Assembly (NCBI GenBank): GCA_963829995.1
Contig: CAWHKW010000011.1
Coordinates: 1 to 64,000, forward strand
Direction of reading: 5' to 3'
DNA from: JACCZX01 sp963829995
GTDB taxonomy: Bacteria; Pseudomonadota; Gammaproteobacteria; Burkholderiales; Burkholderiaceae_F
DNA length: 64,000 bases
Shown: positions 8,527-20,028 of the stretch, piece by piece
Numbering within the stretch: position 1 is the stretch's first letter
How the letters are laid out: every line of letters begins with the position of its first letter
The notes under the pieces: model-generated
The model's database searches: none
Told to the model about the DNA's origin: nothing
What the model saw: the letters and a program-made list of their open reading frames with translations, nothing else
Translations under genes and position numbers: made by a program

Positions 8527-9919
8527 GTGACCGCGAAAAAGCTCTTCATCCGCACCTTCGGCTGTCAGATGAACGAGTACGACTCGGCCAAGATGGCCGA
8601 CGTGCTGCACGCGTCCGACGGCCTTGTTGCGACCGACGACGCAGCAGACGCTGACGTGATCTTGTTCAACACGTGCTCGGTGCGTGAAAAGGCGCAGGAA
8701 AAAGTTTTTTCGGACCTCGGCCGCGTCAAGCACCTGAAGCAAAGCAATCCGAATCTGCTGATCGGCGTCGGCGGTTGCGTCGCCAGCCAGGAAGGCGCTG
8801 CAATCGTGCAGCGCGCGCCGTATGTCGACCTGGTATTCGGCCCGCAAACGCTGCATCGCTTGCCCGATCTGATCCGCCGGCGCCGCGCGAGCGGCCGCCC
8901 GCAGGTCGACATTTCGTTTCCCGAGATCGAAAAGTTCGATCACCTGCCGCCGCCGAGAGTCGACGGTGCGAGCGCGTTCGTGTCGATCATGGAAGGGCTG
9001 CAGCAAGTACTGCAGCTTCTGCGTCGTGCCTTACACGCGCGGCGAAGAAGTATCGCGTCCGCTCGATGACGTGCTGATCGAGGTCGCCGACCTGGCTGCG
9101 CAGGGGGTCAAGGAGGTGACGCTGCTGGGACAGAACGTCAACGCGTATGGGGTTGGCGACATCGACTTCGCAGCGCTGCTCGAATATGTCGCCGACGTTC
9201 CCGGCATCGAGCGCATTCGCTATACGACCTCGCACCCGAAAGAGTTCACGCAACGGCTGATCGATGTTTACGCGCGGCTGCCGAAGCTCGTGAACCATGT
9301 GCATCTTCCGGTGCAGTCGGGCAGCGATCGTGTGCTGGCCGCGATGAAGCGCGGCTACACCGTCCTCGAATACAAGTCGATCGTGCGGCGGCTGCGGCAG
9401 GTGCGCCCGGACATTGCGATCTCGTCTGACTTCATCGTCGGGTTCCCGGGGGAGAGCGAACACGACTTCGAGCAGACGATGCGCCTGATCGATCAGATCG
9501 GCTTCGATGCCAGCTTCAGCTTCGTTTACAGCAAGCGGCCAGGCACGCCCGCGGCAGATCTTGCGGATGAAACACCGCCAACGGTGAAGCTGACGCGGCT
9601 GGCGCGGCTACAGGCTGCGATCGACGCGAATGCCCAGGCCATCAGTAGTGCGATGGTCGGTTCGATTCAACGCATCCTCGTCGAGGGCCCGTCCAGGAAA
9701 GTGTCGGAGAATCCGGACGAGCTGATGGGGCGTACCGAAAATAACCGCATCGTCAATTTTCCCGGCGGGCCGCGTGCGCTCACCCTGGTCGGTGAAATGC
9801 TCGATGTGCGCATAACGGAGGTCCGGCCGCATTCGTTGCGTGGGGAACTTAGACTGCGCGAACCGGCTCTGATCGCGTGCGATGAACTGCCTTTGGAGGC
9901 GACGAAATACGCTCAATGA
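8527..9919 (+). CDS. miaB: tRNA-2-methylthio-N6-dimethylallyladenosine synthase, frame-disrupted
   Basis: Radical-SAM methylthiotransferase that converts i6A37 to ms2i6A37 in tRNA. The N-terminal UPF0004 domain carries the three cluster cysteines in FGCQMNEYDS, FNTCSVRE and GGCVASQ. The radical-SAM motif CSKYCSFC is split by a frame change: frame 1 gives AFVSIMEG and frame 2 resumes CSKYCSFCVVPYTRG, with the extra base in the GGG at 8995-8997. The rest includes LGQNVNAYG, HLPVQSGSDRVL, the C-terminal TRAM domain and a GRTENNRIVNF region. Corrected length is 463 residues, as expected. Start is GTG. No functional enzyme would result from the literal reading. Confidence 0.9.
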
Positions 9920-10016
9920 GGCAGGGCCGCACGCTACCATTGACGCCACTTTTGGGTGCGCTGTTAGACGGTCGCGCGGTACCGCGTTCGAGGTCTACGG
10001 CCGCAGGGAGACAAAC

Positions 10017-12875
10017 ATGATCGACGTTCAACGGGCGCAATGCGTAGCGCGCTTCGGCGCTGTGTTGGCAGCAGCTGGTGCTGTCAGCGTGCGCCACGAC
10101 GCAGCCCAGCAGCGATGCGCGAAACGCTGCAGCGGCTGCCACCGCCGCCTCTGCGATGCCATCGCCGGCGACTGCTCCGGCACCCACTGCGACTCCTGCG
10201 CCAGCGTCCGCACCCGGTGCCCGCCCGGGCGCAGCGGCTCCCGCAGCAGCGCCTGCCGCAACGCCGCCGGTGCCGGGAGCGCCGCGTCCGTTTGCCGAAG
10301 TCATCAAAGACGCCAAGCAAGTGCCGGGGTTTCTTCCGATCTGGCAGAAGGACGATCGCACCTGGATCGAAATCGCGCCCGAGCAGCTCGACAAGCCATT
10401 CTTTTTGTCGATCAACATGAGCCGCGGCATCGGGGAGCGCGGGCTTTTTGCCGGGACGATGGGTGCGTGGTACACCATCGGCGGCGAATACGTCGGCCAG
10501 TTTCGCAAGGCGGCCGGCAACATTCACTTGCTGGCAAAGAACACGACATTCATCGCGCGCCCCGGTTCGCCGGAGGAGCGCTCGGTCAAGAACAGCTTTT
10601 CGGACAGCCTGCTCGGTTCGGCGCCGATCGCGAGCGCGCCGCACCCGGAGCGCAAATCGATTCTGATCGACGCCAACGCGTTGCTGATGACCGATATGCC
10701 GCGCGCGTCGTATGTGATCGAGCGTGCATATCGCAACTCGTTTTCGTTCGATGCGCGCAATTCATTTGTCCAGTCGGCCAAGGTGGATGCCGAGCGCACG
10801 GTGTTTGATGTCACCGCGCACTACGCGCAGCCGCGCATACCCGTACCCGCGCCACCGCCGCCAACGCCCGGCGCCACGCCTCCGCCGTTCTATCCGCCGC
10901 CGATCGTGCTTGAAGACCCGCGCAGCCTGTTCCTCGGCTTCCTTTACACGTTTACCAAGCTGCCGGAAAGTCCGATGCGGCCGCGATTGGCCGACTCGCG
11001 AATCGGGCACTTCGGCACCGCAAAGGTCAACTTCAGCGACGACTCGAAATTCATGCCCGTGCGCTGGTACGTGAATCGCTGGCGGATGGAGAAAAAGGAT
11101 CCCAGCGCCGATCTGTCCGAGCCGGTTAAGCCAATCACGTTCTACCTCGGCAACGAGATTCCGGAGAAGTATCGCGAGCCAATCCGCCAAGGCATTCTTG
11201 AGTGGAACAAAGGCTTCGAGCGCATCGGTTTCAAGAATGCGATTGCCGTCAAGCAGCAGCCGGACGACGCCGACTACGACCTCGGCGAGCCCCAGTACTC
11301 GTCCATACGCTGGATGGCGACCGCGACGCCGTTGTTCGGCGCGATTGGTCCTTCACAGGTCGACCCGCGCACCGGAGAGATTCTTGACGCGGATATCGGC
11401 TGGGATTCGAACGTCGTGCGCAATGTGCGCGCGCTGCGAACTGAAGGCGTCGTCACCTACACGCCGATGTATGACGCAGTGTCCGGTGAACTTCATGCCG
11501 CGGCCGAACCCGGCCACACGCACAGCCGCTATTGCAACCATTTCGAACACGCGTCACGCGAAGTGGGGTTTGCGCTGTCGCTGCTAGAAGCACGCGGCGA
11601 GCTCGATCCCGACAGTCCGGAAGCCGACCAGCTGGTTTTCGACTATCTGAAAGACGTCACGATGCACGAGGTCGGCCACACGCTGGGCTTGCGACACAAC
11701 TTCCGTGCGTCGACCGCGGTGAGCCAGCAGCAGATTTCCGATAGGTCGTACGCCGAGAAAAACGGCTTGACCGGTTCAGTGATGGAATACACGCCCGTCA
11801 ATATCGCACTCAAAGGCGAAAGACAGGGTGCGTATTTCACACCGACGCTTGGTCGCGTACGACTATTGGGCGCTCGAGTATGCGTACAAGCCACTTAGTG
11901 CGGAGCAGGAGAATGCGGAGCTGGCGAAAATCGCCGCGCGCGCGAGCGAGCCTCAGCTTGCATTTGCAACCGACGAAGATATCGGCGTTGCGATCGACCC
12001 GATGGTTAATCGCAGCGATCTTGGCAACGATCCACTCGCGTTTTTCAAGCGCCGCATGAAACTTTCGCAGGAGCTATGGCAGCGGCTGGAACAGCGTCCA
12101 CTGGCGAGCGGCGAAAGCTATTCGTTGCTGCGCCGCCGCTTCCTGACAGGCTTTACGCAGATGGGCTACGCGATGGGCACTGCGGCGAAGTACGTCGGTG
12201 GCTCGCGAGTTGGTCAACGATTACGCAGGAACGTCGCGCTTGCCGGTGACACCGATCGCCGCTGCCAAGCAACGTGAAGCGATGACGCTGATTGCCGATG
12301 GCCTGCTACGCAGCGACAGCTTCAAGGTATCGCCCGAGTTTCTGCGCAAGCTGGTCACCGAGCGGTTGGAGCGCAACTCGCAGTACATCGGAGACTATGT
12401 CGCGTCCGGATCGCCCTACGAATTGAACTTGCCGGAGCGCGTGCTGACCGTGCAACGCGATGTGCTGAACCGGCTGATGAGCCCGGTCGTCGCGCGACGC
12501 GTCGTTGAGAACAGCGGGCGCATGCCGGGGCAGCGCGGCAAGCAAGCCGAGCCTTTCACTCTCTCGGAGTTGTACGAAACCGTGCAGCGCTCGATCTGGG
12601 AAGAAGCGCGCGTTGGCACCGAAAGCGACGTCATGCGCCGCAATCTGCAGCGCGAGCACCTGCGCCGACTGACATCAGGGCTGCTGGGGTCATCGGGGAG
12701 CTACCCGGCCGATGCGCGTGCGTTGATGAGACGTGACGCGCGGGAGCTGCGCGACTGGCTAGCGAGCGCGTCGAGCAAATCGGGGCTCAGCGCCGAGACA
12801 CGTGCGCACTACGCAGAAGCGTCGGAGACATTGACTGAGGCTCTGAAAGCGCCGATGTTACGTACGGGCGTTTAA
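10017..12875 (+). CDS. Zinc-dependent metalloprotease (DUF5117/DUF4953 type), lipoprotein, three frame disruptions
   Basis: Large secreted or lipid-anchored metalloprotease. From an ATG with a good ribosome site (GGGAG at about -9), the signal peptide MIDVQRAQCVARFGAVLAAA leads into VLSAC, a lipobox, after one extra base near 10076. An Ala/Pro/Thr-rich linker follows (about residues 30-75), then the DUF5117-type domain (FLPIWQKDDRTWIEI, FLSINMSRGIGERG). The gluzincin-like active site MHEVGHTLGLRHNF holds HExxHxxGxxH. Frame changes occur near 11850-11855 (TLG to AYDYWALEYAYKP) and 12195-12215 (KYVGG to VNDYAGTSRLPVTP). The three shifts sum to three bases, so the ends are back in register and the corrected product is about 951 residues. 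The natural substrate is unknown. Confidence 0.82.
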
Positions 12876-12889
12876 ATCGGAAACAACCG

Positions 12890-13952
12890 TTGGCGAAACG
12901 AGCGTCGGCTGCGAAGAAGGTCCTTAGGTTTGCGGCCGACGCTAGCAACGCCGAACTGTCGAACGTAACGGGCGCGCTCGATGCCAATTTGCGGCAGATC
13001 GAGACCGAGCTTGACGTTTCGATCGCGCGGCGCGGACACCAGTTCCGCGTCGAAGGCGCATCGGAAAATGCGCAGGCAGCGGTCGCTGTGCTGGAGTTTT
13101 TCCTCGAGCGAGCACGCAAGACACAACGCGCCGATATCGGTCGACGATATACAGCTCTATTTTGTGGAGCTGCGCGGCCGGCGCGATGCACCTTACGCGC
13201 CAGGCAATGCCGACGATTCGGCCTTGCCACAGCTGCATACGCGGCGTCCGGACCTGCGCGGGCGCACGCCGCGGCAGCGCGATTACATCGAAGCGATCCT
13301 TGCGCATGACATCACGATCGGCATCGGACCGGCCGGAACCGGGAAGACGTACCTGGCGGTCGCCGCCGCAGTTGACGCATTGGAGCGCGATGTCGTCAAG
13401 CGCATCGTGTTGACGCGTCCTGCGGTGGAGGCGGGCGAGCGGCTGGGATTCCTGCCGGGCGATCTTGCGCAGAAAGTCGATCCCTACCTGCGTCCGCTGT
13501 ACGACGCGCTGTTCGATCTGCTCGGCTTCGACAAGACGCAGCGGCTGCTCGAGCGGCAAACGATCGAGATCGCACCGCTCGCCTACATGCGCGGGCGCAC
13601 GTTGAACCAGTCCTTCGTAATCCTCGACGAAGCGCAGAACACGACGCGCGAGCAGATGAAAATGTTCCTGACACGCATCGGCTTCGGCTCGAAGGCCGTG
13701 GTGACCGGCGATGTGACGCAGATGGATCTGCCGCGCGGCACCACCAGCGGGCTGATCGAAGCGCAGCATGTACTGGCCGAAGTGCGTGGCATCGCGTTTA
13801 CCTACTTTACGGCGGCCGACGTCGTTCGGCATCCACTGGTCGGCCGCATCGTCGAAGCCTATGAAGCTGCCGAAGAGCGCGCACAGGCGGCGGAAGCCGC
13901 GCGACCGGTCGCGGCGCTGGTGGCCGATACGACCCGGCGCCGCGCGAGTTGA
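12890..13952 (+). CDS. phoH: PhoH-like ATPase, frame-disrupted
   Basis: Cytoplasmic P-loop ATPase of the PhoH/YbeZ family, associated with YbeY in rRNA maturation and ribosome quality control. An N-terminal KH-like part (residues 1 to about 80, LSNVTGALDANLRQIE) is in frame 2. The ATPase domain is in frame 3 with Walker A GIGPAGTGKTYLA, Walker B FVILDEAQN and the conserved TGDVTQMDLP. Frame 2 ends at ...RADI and frame 3 resumes SVDDIQLYFVEL, so one G too many at about 13139-13140. Corrected length is 353 residues. Start is TTG. It overlaps ybeY by four bases, the usual phoH-ybeY pair. Confidence 0.9.
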
Positions 13953-14404
13953 TTGAACACGCGCGCCGATCGGTCGCGCCCAGGCTGACACTTTCGCTGC
14001 AGGGGCACGCCAAGTTTGCGGGCTTGCCGGCGCGTTCGACGCTGGTGCGCTGGATCGCCGCAGCGCTGCAGCGCGACGCACAGATCACGCTGCGCTTTGT
14101 CGGCTTGCAGGAAGGTGCGCGGTTGAACCGCGACTATCGCGGCAAGGATTACGCGACTGATGTTTTGACGTTTGGCTACGCCGCCGAGCCGAGCGTGCTG
14201 GCCGATATCGTGATCTGTGTGCCGGTCGTCAGGCGCGAAGCTCACGGACAAGGCAAGCCCTTGTACGACCATCTAGCTCACCTGGTGGTGCACGCAACGC
14301 TGCACGCACACGGACTTCACCACGACAACGCCGCGGCCGCTCGAGCCCTGGAAAAGCGTGAGCGAACCATTCTGAAGTCGCTCGGGAAACGGGATCCCTA
14401 CTGA
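13949..14404 (+). CDS. ybeY: Endoribonuclease YbeY
   Basis: Single-strand-specific metal-dependent RNase needed for 16S rRNA 3' end maturation and 70S quality control. The product is 151 residues. The family signature, usually HGxLHLxGYDH, appears as HATLHAHGLHHD, giving the three zinc-binding histidines. Upstream the conserved RLNRDYRGKDYATDVLTF is intact. The TTG start overlaps the phoH stop (TTGA), supporting coupling. The middle residues of the metal motif deviate slightly from the consensus, but all metal ligands are in place. Confidence 0.93.
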   Translation: MIEHARRSVAPRLTLSLQGHAKFAGLPARSTLVRWIAAALQRDAQITLRFVGLQEGARLNRDYRGKDYATDVLTFGYAAEPSVLADIVICVPVVRREAHGQGKPLYDHLAHLVVHATLHAHGLHHDNAAAARALEKRERTILKSLGKRDPY

Positions 14405-14502
14405 ACGGCGCCTCCCCATTATTGTCAAATCCGGGTCGTGTATTCTGAATTTGTCTCAACCGCCAAGGAGGGCTTCGGCATGCCACCTGCCCTCCGATCC
14501 GC

Positions 14503-15402
14503 ATGTCAGAACCTCCGCCTAGTCGTACCCCACCGTCTCAAAAACACAAGTCTTTGCTCGAACGCCTGACGGCGCTCATTTTTCGAGAACCCGAGAATCG
14601 CGAGCAGCTGCTGCAGGCTCTGCACGATGCTCATGACCGCCATCTGCTCGATGCCGACGCGTTGTCGATGATCGAAGGCGTCCTTCAGGTATCAGAGCTC
14701 CGCGCGCGCGACCTGATGATTCCGCGGTCGCAGATGGATGTGATCGACATTAGCGACGCACCGGGAACGTGGATTCCCTTTGTCATCAGCACCGCCCATT
14801 CGCGTTTTCCCGTCATTGAGGACAACCGCGACCAGGTCATCGGAATCTTGCTGGCCAAAGACCTGCTGCGCTATTACACCGAAGCCGATTTCGATCTGCG
14901 CGCCAGTTTGCGCCCGGCGGTTTTCATTCCCGAGAGCAAGCCGCTGAATGTGCTGCTGCGCGACTTTCGGTCGCACCGTAACCATATGGCCATCGTGGTC
15001 GACGAGTATGGCGGCGTCGCGGGACTGATCACGATCGAGGATGTGCTCGAACAAATCGTCGGTGAGATCGAAGATGAGTACGACTCGGACGAAGGCGATG
15101 GTGCGATCGTCGCCGAGGGCGAGGGCCGCTATCGAGTCAAGGCGCTGGCCGAAATTGGCCAGTTCAACGCCAAGTTCGACACCGAGTTTTCGGACTCTGC
15201 GTTCGACACGATCGGCGGATTGTTGACCGAGCGTTTGGGTCGGGTACCGAAACTCGGCGACCGGGTCGAACTCGACCACCTCCGCTTCGAAGTGATCCGT
15301 GCCGACGCCCGCCGCCCGCATCTGTTCCTGGTCACCCAACTGCCTAAGCGGACGGCCCAGGAGGAGTTTGCCGATAACGACGAGCAGCAACATCCGGCAT
15401 AG
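14503..15402 (+). CDS. corC: CorC/HlyC-family CBS-domain protein
   Basis: Predicted cytoplasmic accessory protein for magnesium/cobalt efflux or homeostasis; in this position it normally lies between ybeY and lnt. The product is 299 residues. Two CBS repeats occupy roughly residues 65-185, including RARDLMIPRSQMDVID, HSRFPVIEDNRDQVIGIL and VVDEYGGVAGLITIEDVLEQIVGEIEDEYD. A C-terminal CorC_HlyC transporter-associated domain (FDTIGGLLTERLGRVPKLGD) follows. There is no transmembrane DUF21 domain, as in E. coli YbeX. A 98-base gap separates it from ybeY. Confidence 0.93.
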   Translation: MSEPPPSRTPPSQKHKSLLERLTALIFREPENREQLLQALHDAHDRHLLDADALSMIEGVLQVSELRARDLMIPRSQMDVIDISDAPGTWIPFVISTAHSRFPVIEDNRDQVIGILLAKDLLRYYTEADFDLRASLRPAVFIPESKPLNVLLRDFRSHRNHMAIVVDEYGGVAGLITIEDVLEQIVGEIEDEYDSDEGDGAIVAEGEGRYRVKALAEIGQFNAKFDTEFSDSAFDTIGGLLTERLGRVPKLGDRVELDHLRFEVIRADARRPHLFLVTQLPKRTAQEEFADNDEQQHPA

Positions 15403-15490
15403 CTGCATCATCCTGAGTTCTGACGCTGCGCAAGCCAGCAGCATGCTGCGCCGTCATCGTTTCGATCCAACATGAACCTGGGCGCGCCGC

Positions 15491-16993
15491 GTGCAGCCGC
15501 TTTACGCGTTGCTCGCGGGCGCAATCCACGCGTGTTCGTTTGCACCGTGGAATTTGCCTTGGCTGCAGGTGCTGGCGTTAGCCGCACTGTTTGCGCTTGC
15601 CATCCGGGCCGCATCCGCGCGAACTGCGGCCGTACTCGGGTTCGCGTTCGGCATGGGCTGGTTCGGCGTCGGTGTCTCCTGGGTCTACGTCAGCATGCAC
15701 GTCTATGGGCTGATGCCCGCGGTTCTGGCCGGCGCTGCTACGGCGGCGTTCTGTGCGTATCTCGCCGTGTATCCCGCCCTCGCGCTGGGCCTGGCGCACT
15801 GGCTTTTTCCGGGAATGTTCGCCCGCTTGGCGGTCGCCCTGCCAGCGTTGTGGATGATCGGCGAGTGGCTGCGCGGCACGCTGTTTACGGGCTTTCCGTG
15901 GCTGGCGAGCGGATACGCACACACCGACGGGCCGCTGTCGGGTTGGGCGCCGACGCTGGGCATGTACGGAATCACGCTCGCCGCAGCGTTGCTCGCGGGT
16001 GCACTGAGCCTGCTGACGCTGCGCGAGCGGCAGCGTCGCGCGCGCCGCTACAGTTGGTTCGCGCTGGTCTTTGTCGTGGTGATCGGAGGCGGATGGCTCG
16101 GCCGCACACAGTCGTGGACCACGCCGGTCGGCGCGCCGATCAGCGTGCGGCTGGTGCAAGCGAACGTGCCGCAAAATCTGAAGTTCGAGCCGAACGGAAT
16201 CGCTCGCGCGTTTGACGATCACTTGGCGTTGATGCAGGGTCAGGGTCAGGAAAAAGCGGCCGACCTTGTCGCGCTGCCCGAATCGATTTTTCCGGTTCCG
16301 CTACAGCACGTTCCGCCGGCGTATCTGCAGGCGTTTCGCGACTTTGCGCAGAAGCATCAAACCGCGGTGATCTACGGCATTTTTCTCGAAGAGCCGCGCG
16401 GAAATTATTTCAATAGCGCCGTCGGGTATGCACCCGGCGACCCCGGCTTGCGCCGTTACAGCAAGCGCCATCTGGTGCCGTTCGGCGAATTCATTCCGCC
16501 GGGCTTTCGATGGTTTGTCGATCTGATGAAAATGCCAATCGGAGATCAGCAGCGCGGCGCGACTGCGCAGCCGCTCTCGTTGGCGGGCCAGCAAATCGCC
16601 GTCAACATCTGCTACGAGGACTTGTTCGGCGCAGAGATCATCGAGGCATGGCACACGCAGGGGCCGGAACCAACGCTGATGCTCAATATCTCCAACCTCG
16701 CTTGGTTCAACGATTCGCTCGCATTGCCTCAGCACCTGCAGATCTCGCGCATGCGAGTGCTCGAGACGCAGCACCCGATGTTGCGCGCGACGAACACGGG
16801 CGCTACCGCGATCATCGATGCGAGCGGCAACGTCGCCGCTCAGCTGCCGTACCTGACAGCGGGAGCGCTGAACGGCCAGGTCCAGGGTTATCAGGGAACC
16901 ACGCCGTACATCCGGTATGGGAACTGGCCGGCGCTGTTGCTGGCTGCGCTGCTGTTGCTTGCGGCACTCATCACAAGGCGCAGCAATCGCTGA
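15491..16993 (+). CDS. lnt: Apolipoprotein N-acyltransferase
   Basis: Inner-membrane enzyme that N-acylates the diacylglyceryl cysteine of apolipoproteins, the last lipoprotein maturation step. The product is 500 residues: about six membrane helices in the first 200 residues (starting ALLAGAIHACSFAPWNLPWLQV), then a periplasmic nitrilase-fold domain. The catalytic triad is visible as Glu in ALPESIFP, Lys in YSKRHLVPFGEF and Cys in NICYEDLFG. A last helix ALLLAALLLLAALI precedes the C-terminus. The start is GTG; the initial MQPLYALLAG fits the family. It stands between corC and glyQ, the usual order. Confidence 0.95.
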   Translation: MQPLYALLAGAIHACSFAPWNLPWLQVLALAALFALAIRAASARTAAVLGFAFGMGWFGVGVSWVYVSMHVYGLMPAVLAGAATAAFCAYLAVYPALALGLAHWLFPGMFARLAVALPALWMIGEWLRGTLFTGFPWLASGYAHTDGPLSGWAPTLGMYGITLAAALLAGALSLLTLRERQRRARRYSWFALVFVVVIGGGWLGRTQSWTTPVGAPISVRLVQANVPQNLKFEPNGIARAFDDHLALMQGQGQEKAADLVALPESIFPVPLQHVPPAYLQAFRDFAQKHQTAVIYGIFLEEPRGNYFNSAVGYAPGDPGLRRYSKRHLVPFGEFIPPGFRWFVDLMKMPIGDQQRGATAQPLSLAGQQIAVNICYEDLFGAEIIEAWHTQGPEPTLMLNISNLAWFNDSLALPQHLQISRMRVLETQHPMLRATNTGATAIIDASGNVAAQLPYLTAGALNGQVQGYQGTTPYIRYGNWPALLLAALLLLAALITRRSNR

Positions 16994-17020
16994 GCGCGTG
17001 GTCCGTACAATCGTCGCGCG

Positions 17021-17934
<914 letters not shown>

Positions 17935-17938
<4 letters not shown>

Positions 17939-20028
17939 GGGCTTCGCTGCTCGTCGAGATTCAAACCGAGGAGCTGCCGCCGAAAGCGCTGAAGGCTTTA
18001 TGCGGCGCGTTCGCAGCCGGCATCGAAAGTGGGCTGCGTACCCGCGGATTCGTTTCGGAGCAAAGTGTCATGACCGTCTATGGCACTCCGCGCCGGCTTG
18101 CGGTTCATTTGACGAGCGTCGCCAAGAAATCGGCCGAATCGCAGTTTCGTCACAAGCTGTTGCCGGTCGCGATCGGTCTGGACGCGCACGGCAAGGCAAC
18201 CCCGGCATTGAAAAAGAAGCTCGCGGCCATCGGGGTCGAAGCCAACGTCAAGAAGCTGAAACATGAAAGCGACGGCAAGCAGGACGTGCTGGTCTACGAA
18301 GGAGAAAAGCCGGGTGAGCTGCTGATCTCCGCGCTGCAGCCGGTGATTGAAGAGACGATCGCCGCGCTGCCCATTCCGAAGATGATGAGCTATCAGCTAG
18401 CCGACGGCGAAACGACGACCCAGTTTGTGCGCCCTGCACATCGATTGATTGCGATGCATGGACACGCGGTGGTTCCGGTGCACGCGCTCGGATTGCAGGC
18501 GGGGACCAAGACGCAGGGTCATCGCTTCCTCGCGCCAGGCACCTTGGCAGTGCTTGCGGCCGACATGTATGCGGAGCAGTTGCTGGAAGAAGGTTATGTG
18601 ATTGCGTCGTTCGACGAGCGCCGCGCGAAAATTGAATCGTTGCTGCTCGCCGAAGCCGCCAGACATGACGCCCAGCCAGTGGTGCCCGACGAACTGCTTG
18701 ATGAGGTCACTGCGTTGGTCGAATGGCCGGTGGTGTACGCGTCGAGCTTTGATTCGGAGTATTTGTCGGTTCCGCCGGAGTGTCTGTTGCTGACGATGCA
18801 GCAGAACCAGAAATATTTTGCGTTGAACGATCGCGCAGGAAAGCTCACGAATCGGTTCTTGCTGGTCTCCAACATCGAGGCTTCCGACGGCGGCGATGCG
18901 ATTCGCGCCGGCAACGCACGCGTGGTGCGGGCACGGCTGGCCGATGCAAAGTTCTTTTTCGACCAGGACCGCAAGCAGACGCTCGAAAGCCGCGTTGCGG
19001 GCCTGGCGCAGGTTGTCTATCACGGCAAGCTCGGCTCACAGTTGCAGCGCGTCGAGCGCATCATCGCGATAGCAGTCGGCATCGCGAATGAGCTCGGCGT
19101 TGCTCCTGCGGTGGTCGAGAGGTCCGCGCGGCTTGCCAAGGCCGATCTGCGCACATTGATGGTCGGCGAGTTCCCGGAGCTTCAGGGCGTGATGGGTGAG
19201 TATTACGCCCAGCACGACGGCGAAGCGGCCGCGGTGTCACTCGCGATTCGTGATCACTACTACCCGCGCTTTGCCGGCGACGCGCTTCCGCAGACCGCCC
19301 CGGGGCTATGCGTCTCACTCGCCGACAAGCTGGAGACACTGGTCGGACTGTTCGGTGTGGGCGAAAAACCCACCGGGGAGAAAGATCCGTTCGCATTGCG
19401 CCGTCACACTCTGGGCGTCTTGCGGATGCTGATCGAAAAGCAGCTCGCGATTCCACTCGATCGATTGCTGAACATCGCCGAGCAGGCGTTTGGCGCCGTC
19501 GCGCCATTCGTTAGCCGCAACACGGACTTGCTGGAGTTCATCTACGAGCGCCTGCGCGGGCTGCTGCGCGATGAAGGCTACTCGGCGCAGCAGGTCGAGG
19601 CCGTGATCACTCTGCAGCCCATGCGGATCGACCAGGTGCCTCAGCAGCTGGCGGCCGTGCGTGCGTTCATGGCGCTGCCTGAGGCCGAAAGCCTGGCGGC
19701 GGCCAACAAGCGAATCGGCAACATCCTGAAGAAGGCCGACGATGTGCCGGTCGTATTCGACCGCGCGCTGTTGCTCGAGCCGGCGGAGTTGTCGCTCGGC
19801 GAAGCCTTCAGCGCAGTGCGACCGTGGGCCGAGCAGCTCTACGCGTCCGGCGATTACTCGGCGATGCTGAAATCGCTGGCGCCGCTGAAGATGCCCGTCG
19901 ACCGCTTCTTCGACGAGGTGATGGTCAACGTCGACGATGCGAAGTTGCGTGCGAACCGTCTCGGGCTGCTCGCCGCGTTGCGCACGACGATGAACCGAGT
20001 TGCCGATATCTCGAAGCTTAGTAAGTAG
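17935..20028 (+). CDS. glyS: Glycyl-tRNA synthetase beta subunit
   Basis: tRNA-binding subunit of heterotetrameric glycyl-tRNA synthetase. The product is 697 residues, full length. It begins LLVEIQTEELPPKALKAL, the invariant GlyS opening. Midway are the HD-type region LTMQQNQKYFAL and FLLVSNIEASDGGDAI, with GEFPELQGVMGEYYA and ADKLETLVGLFGVG later. The C-terminal anticodon-binding region includes KRIGNILKK and FFDEVMVNVDD. It overlaps glyQ by four bases and is directly abutted by plsC. The gmhB phosphatase gene often found between glyS and plsC in this group is absent. Confidence 0.97.
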
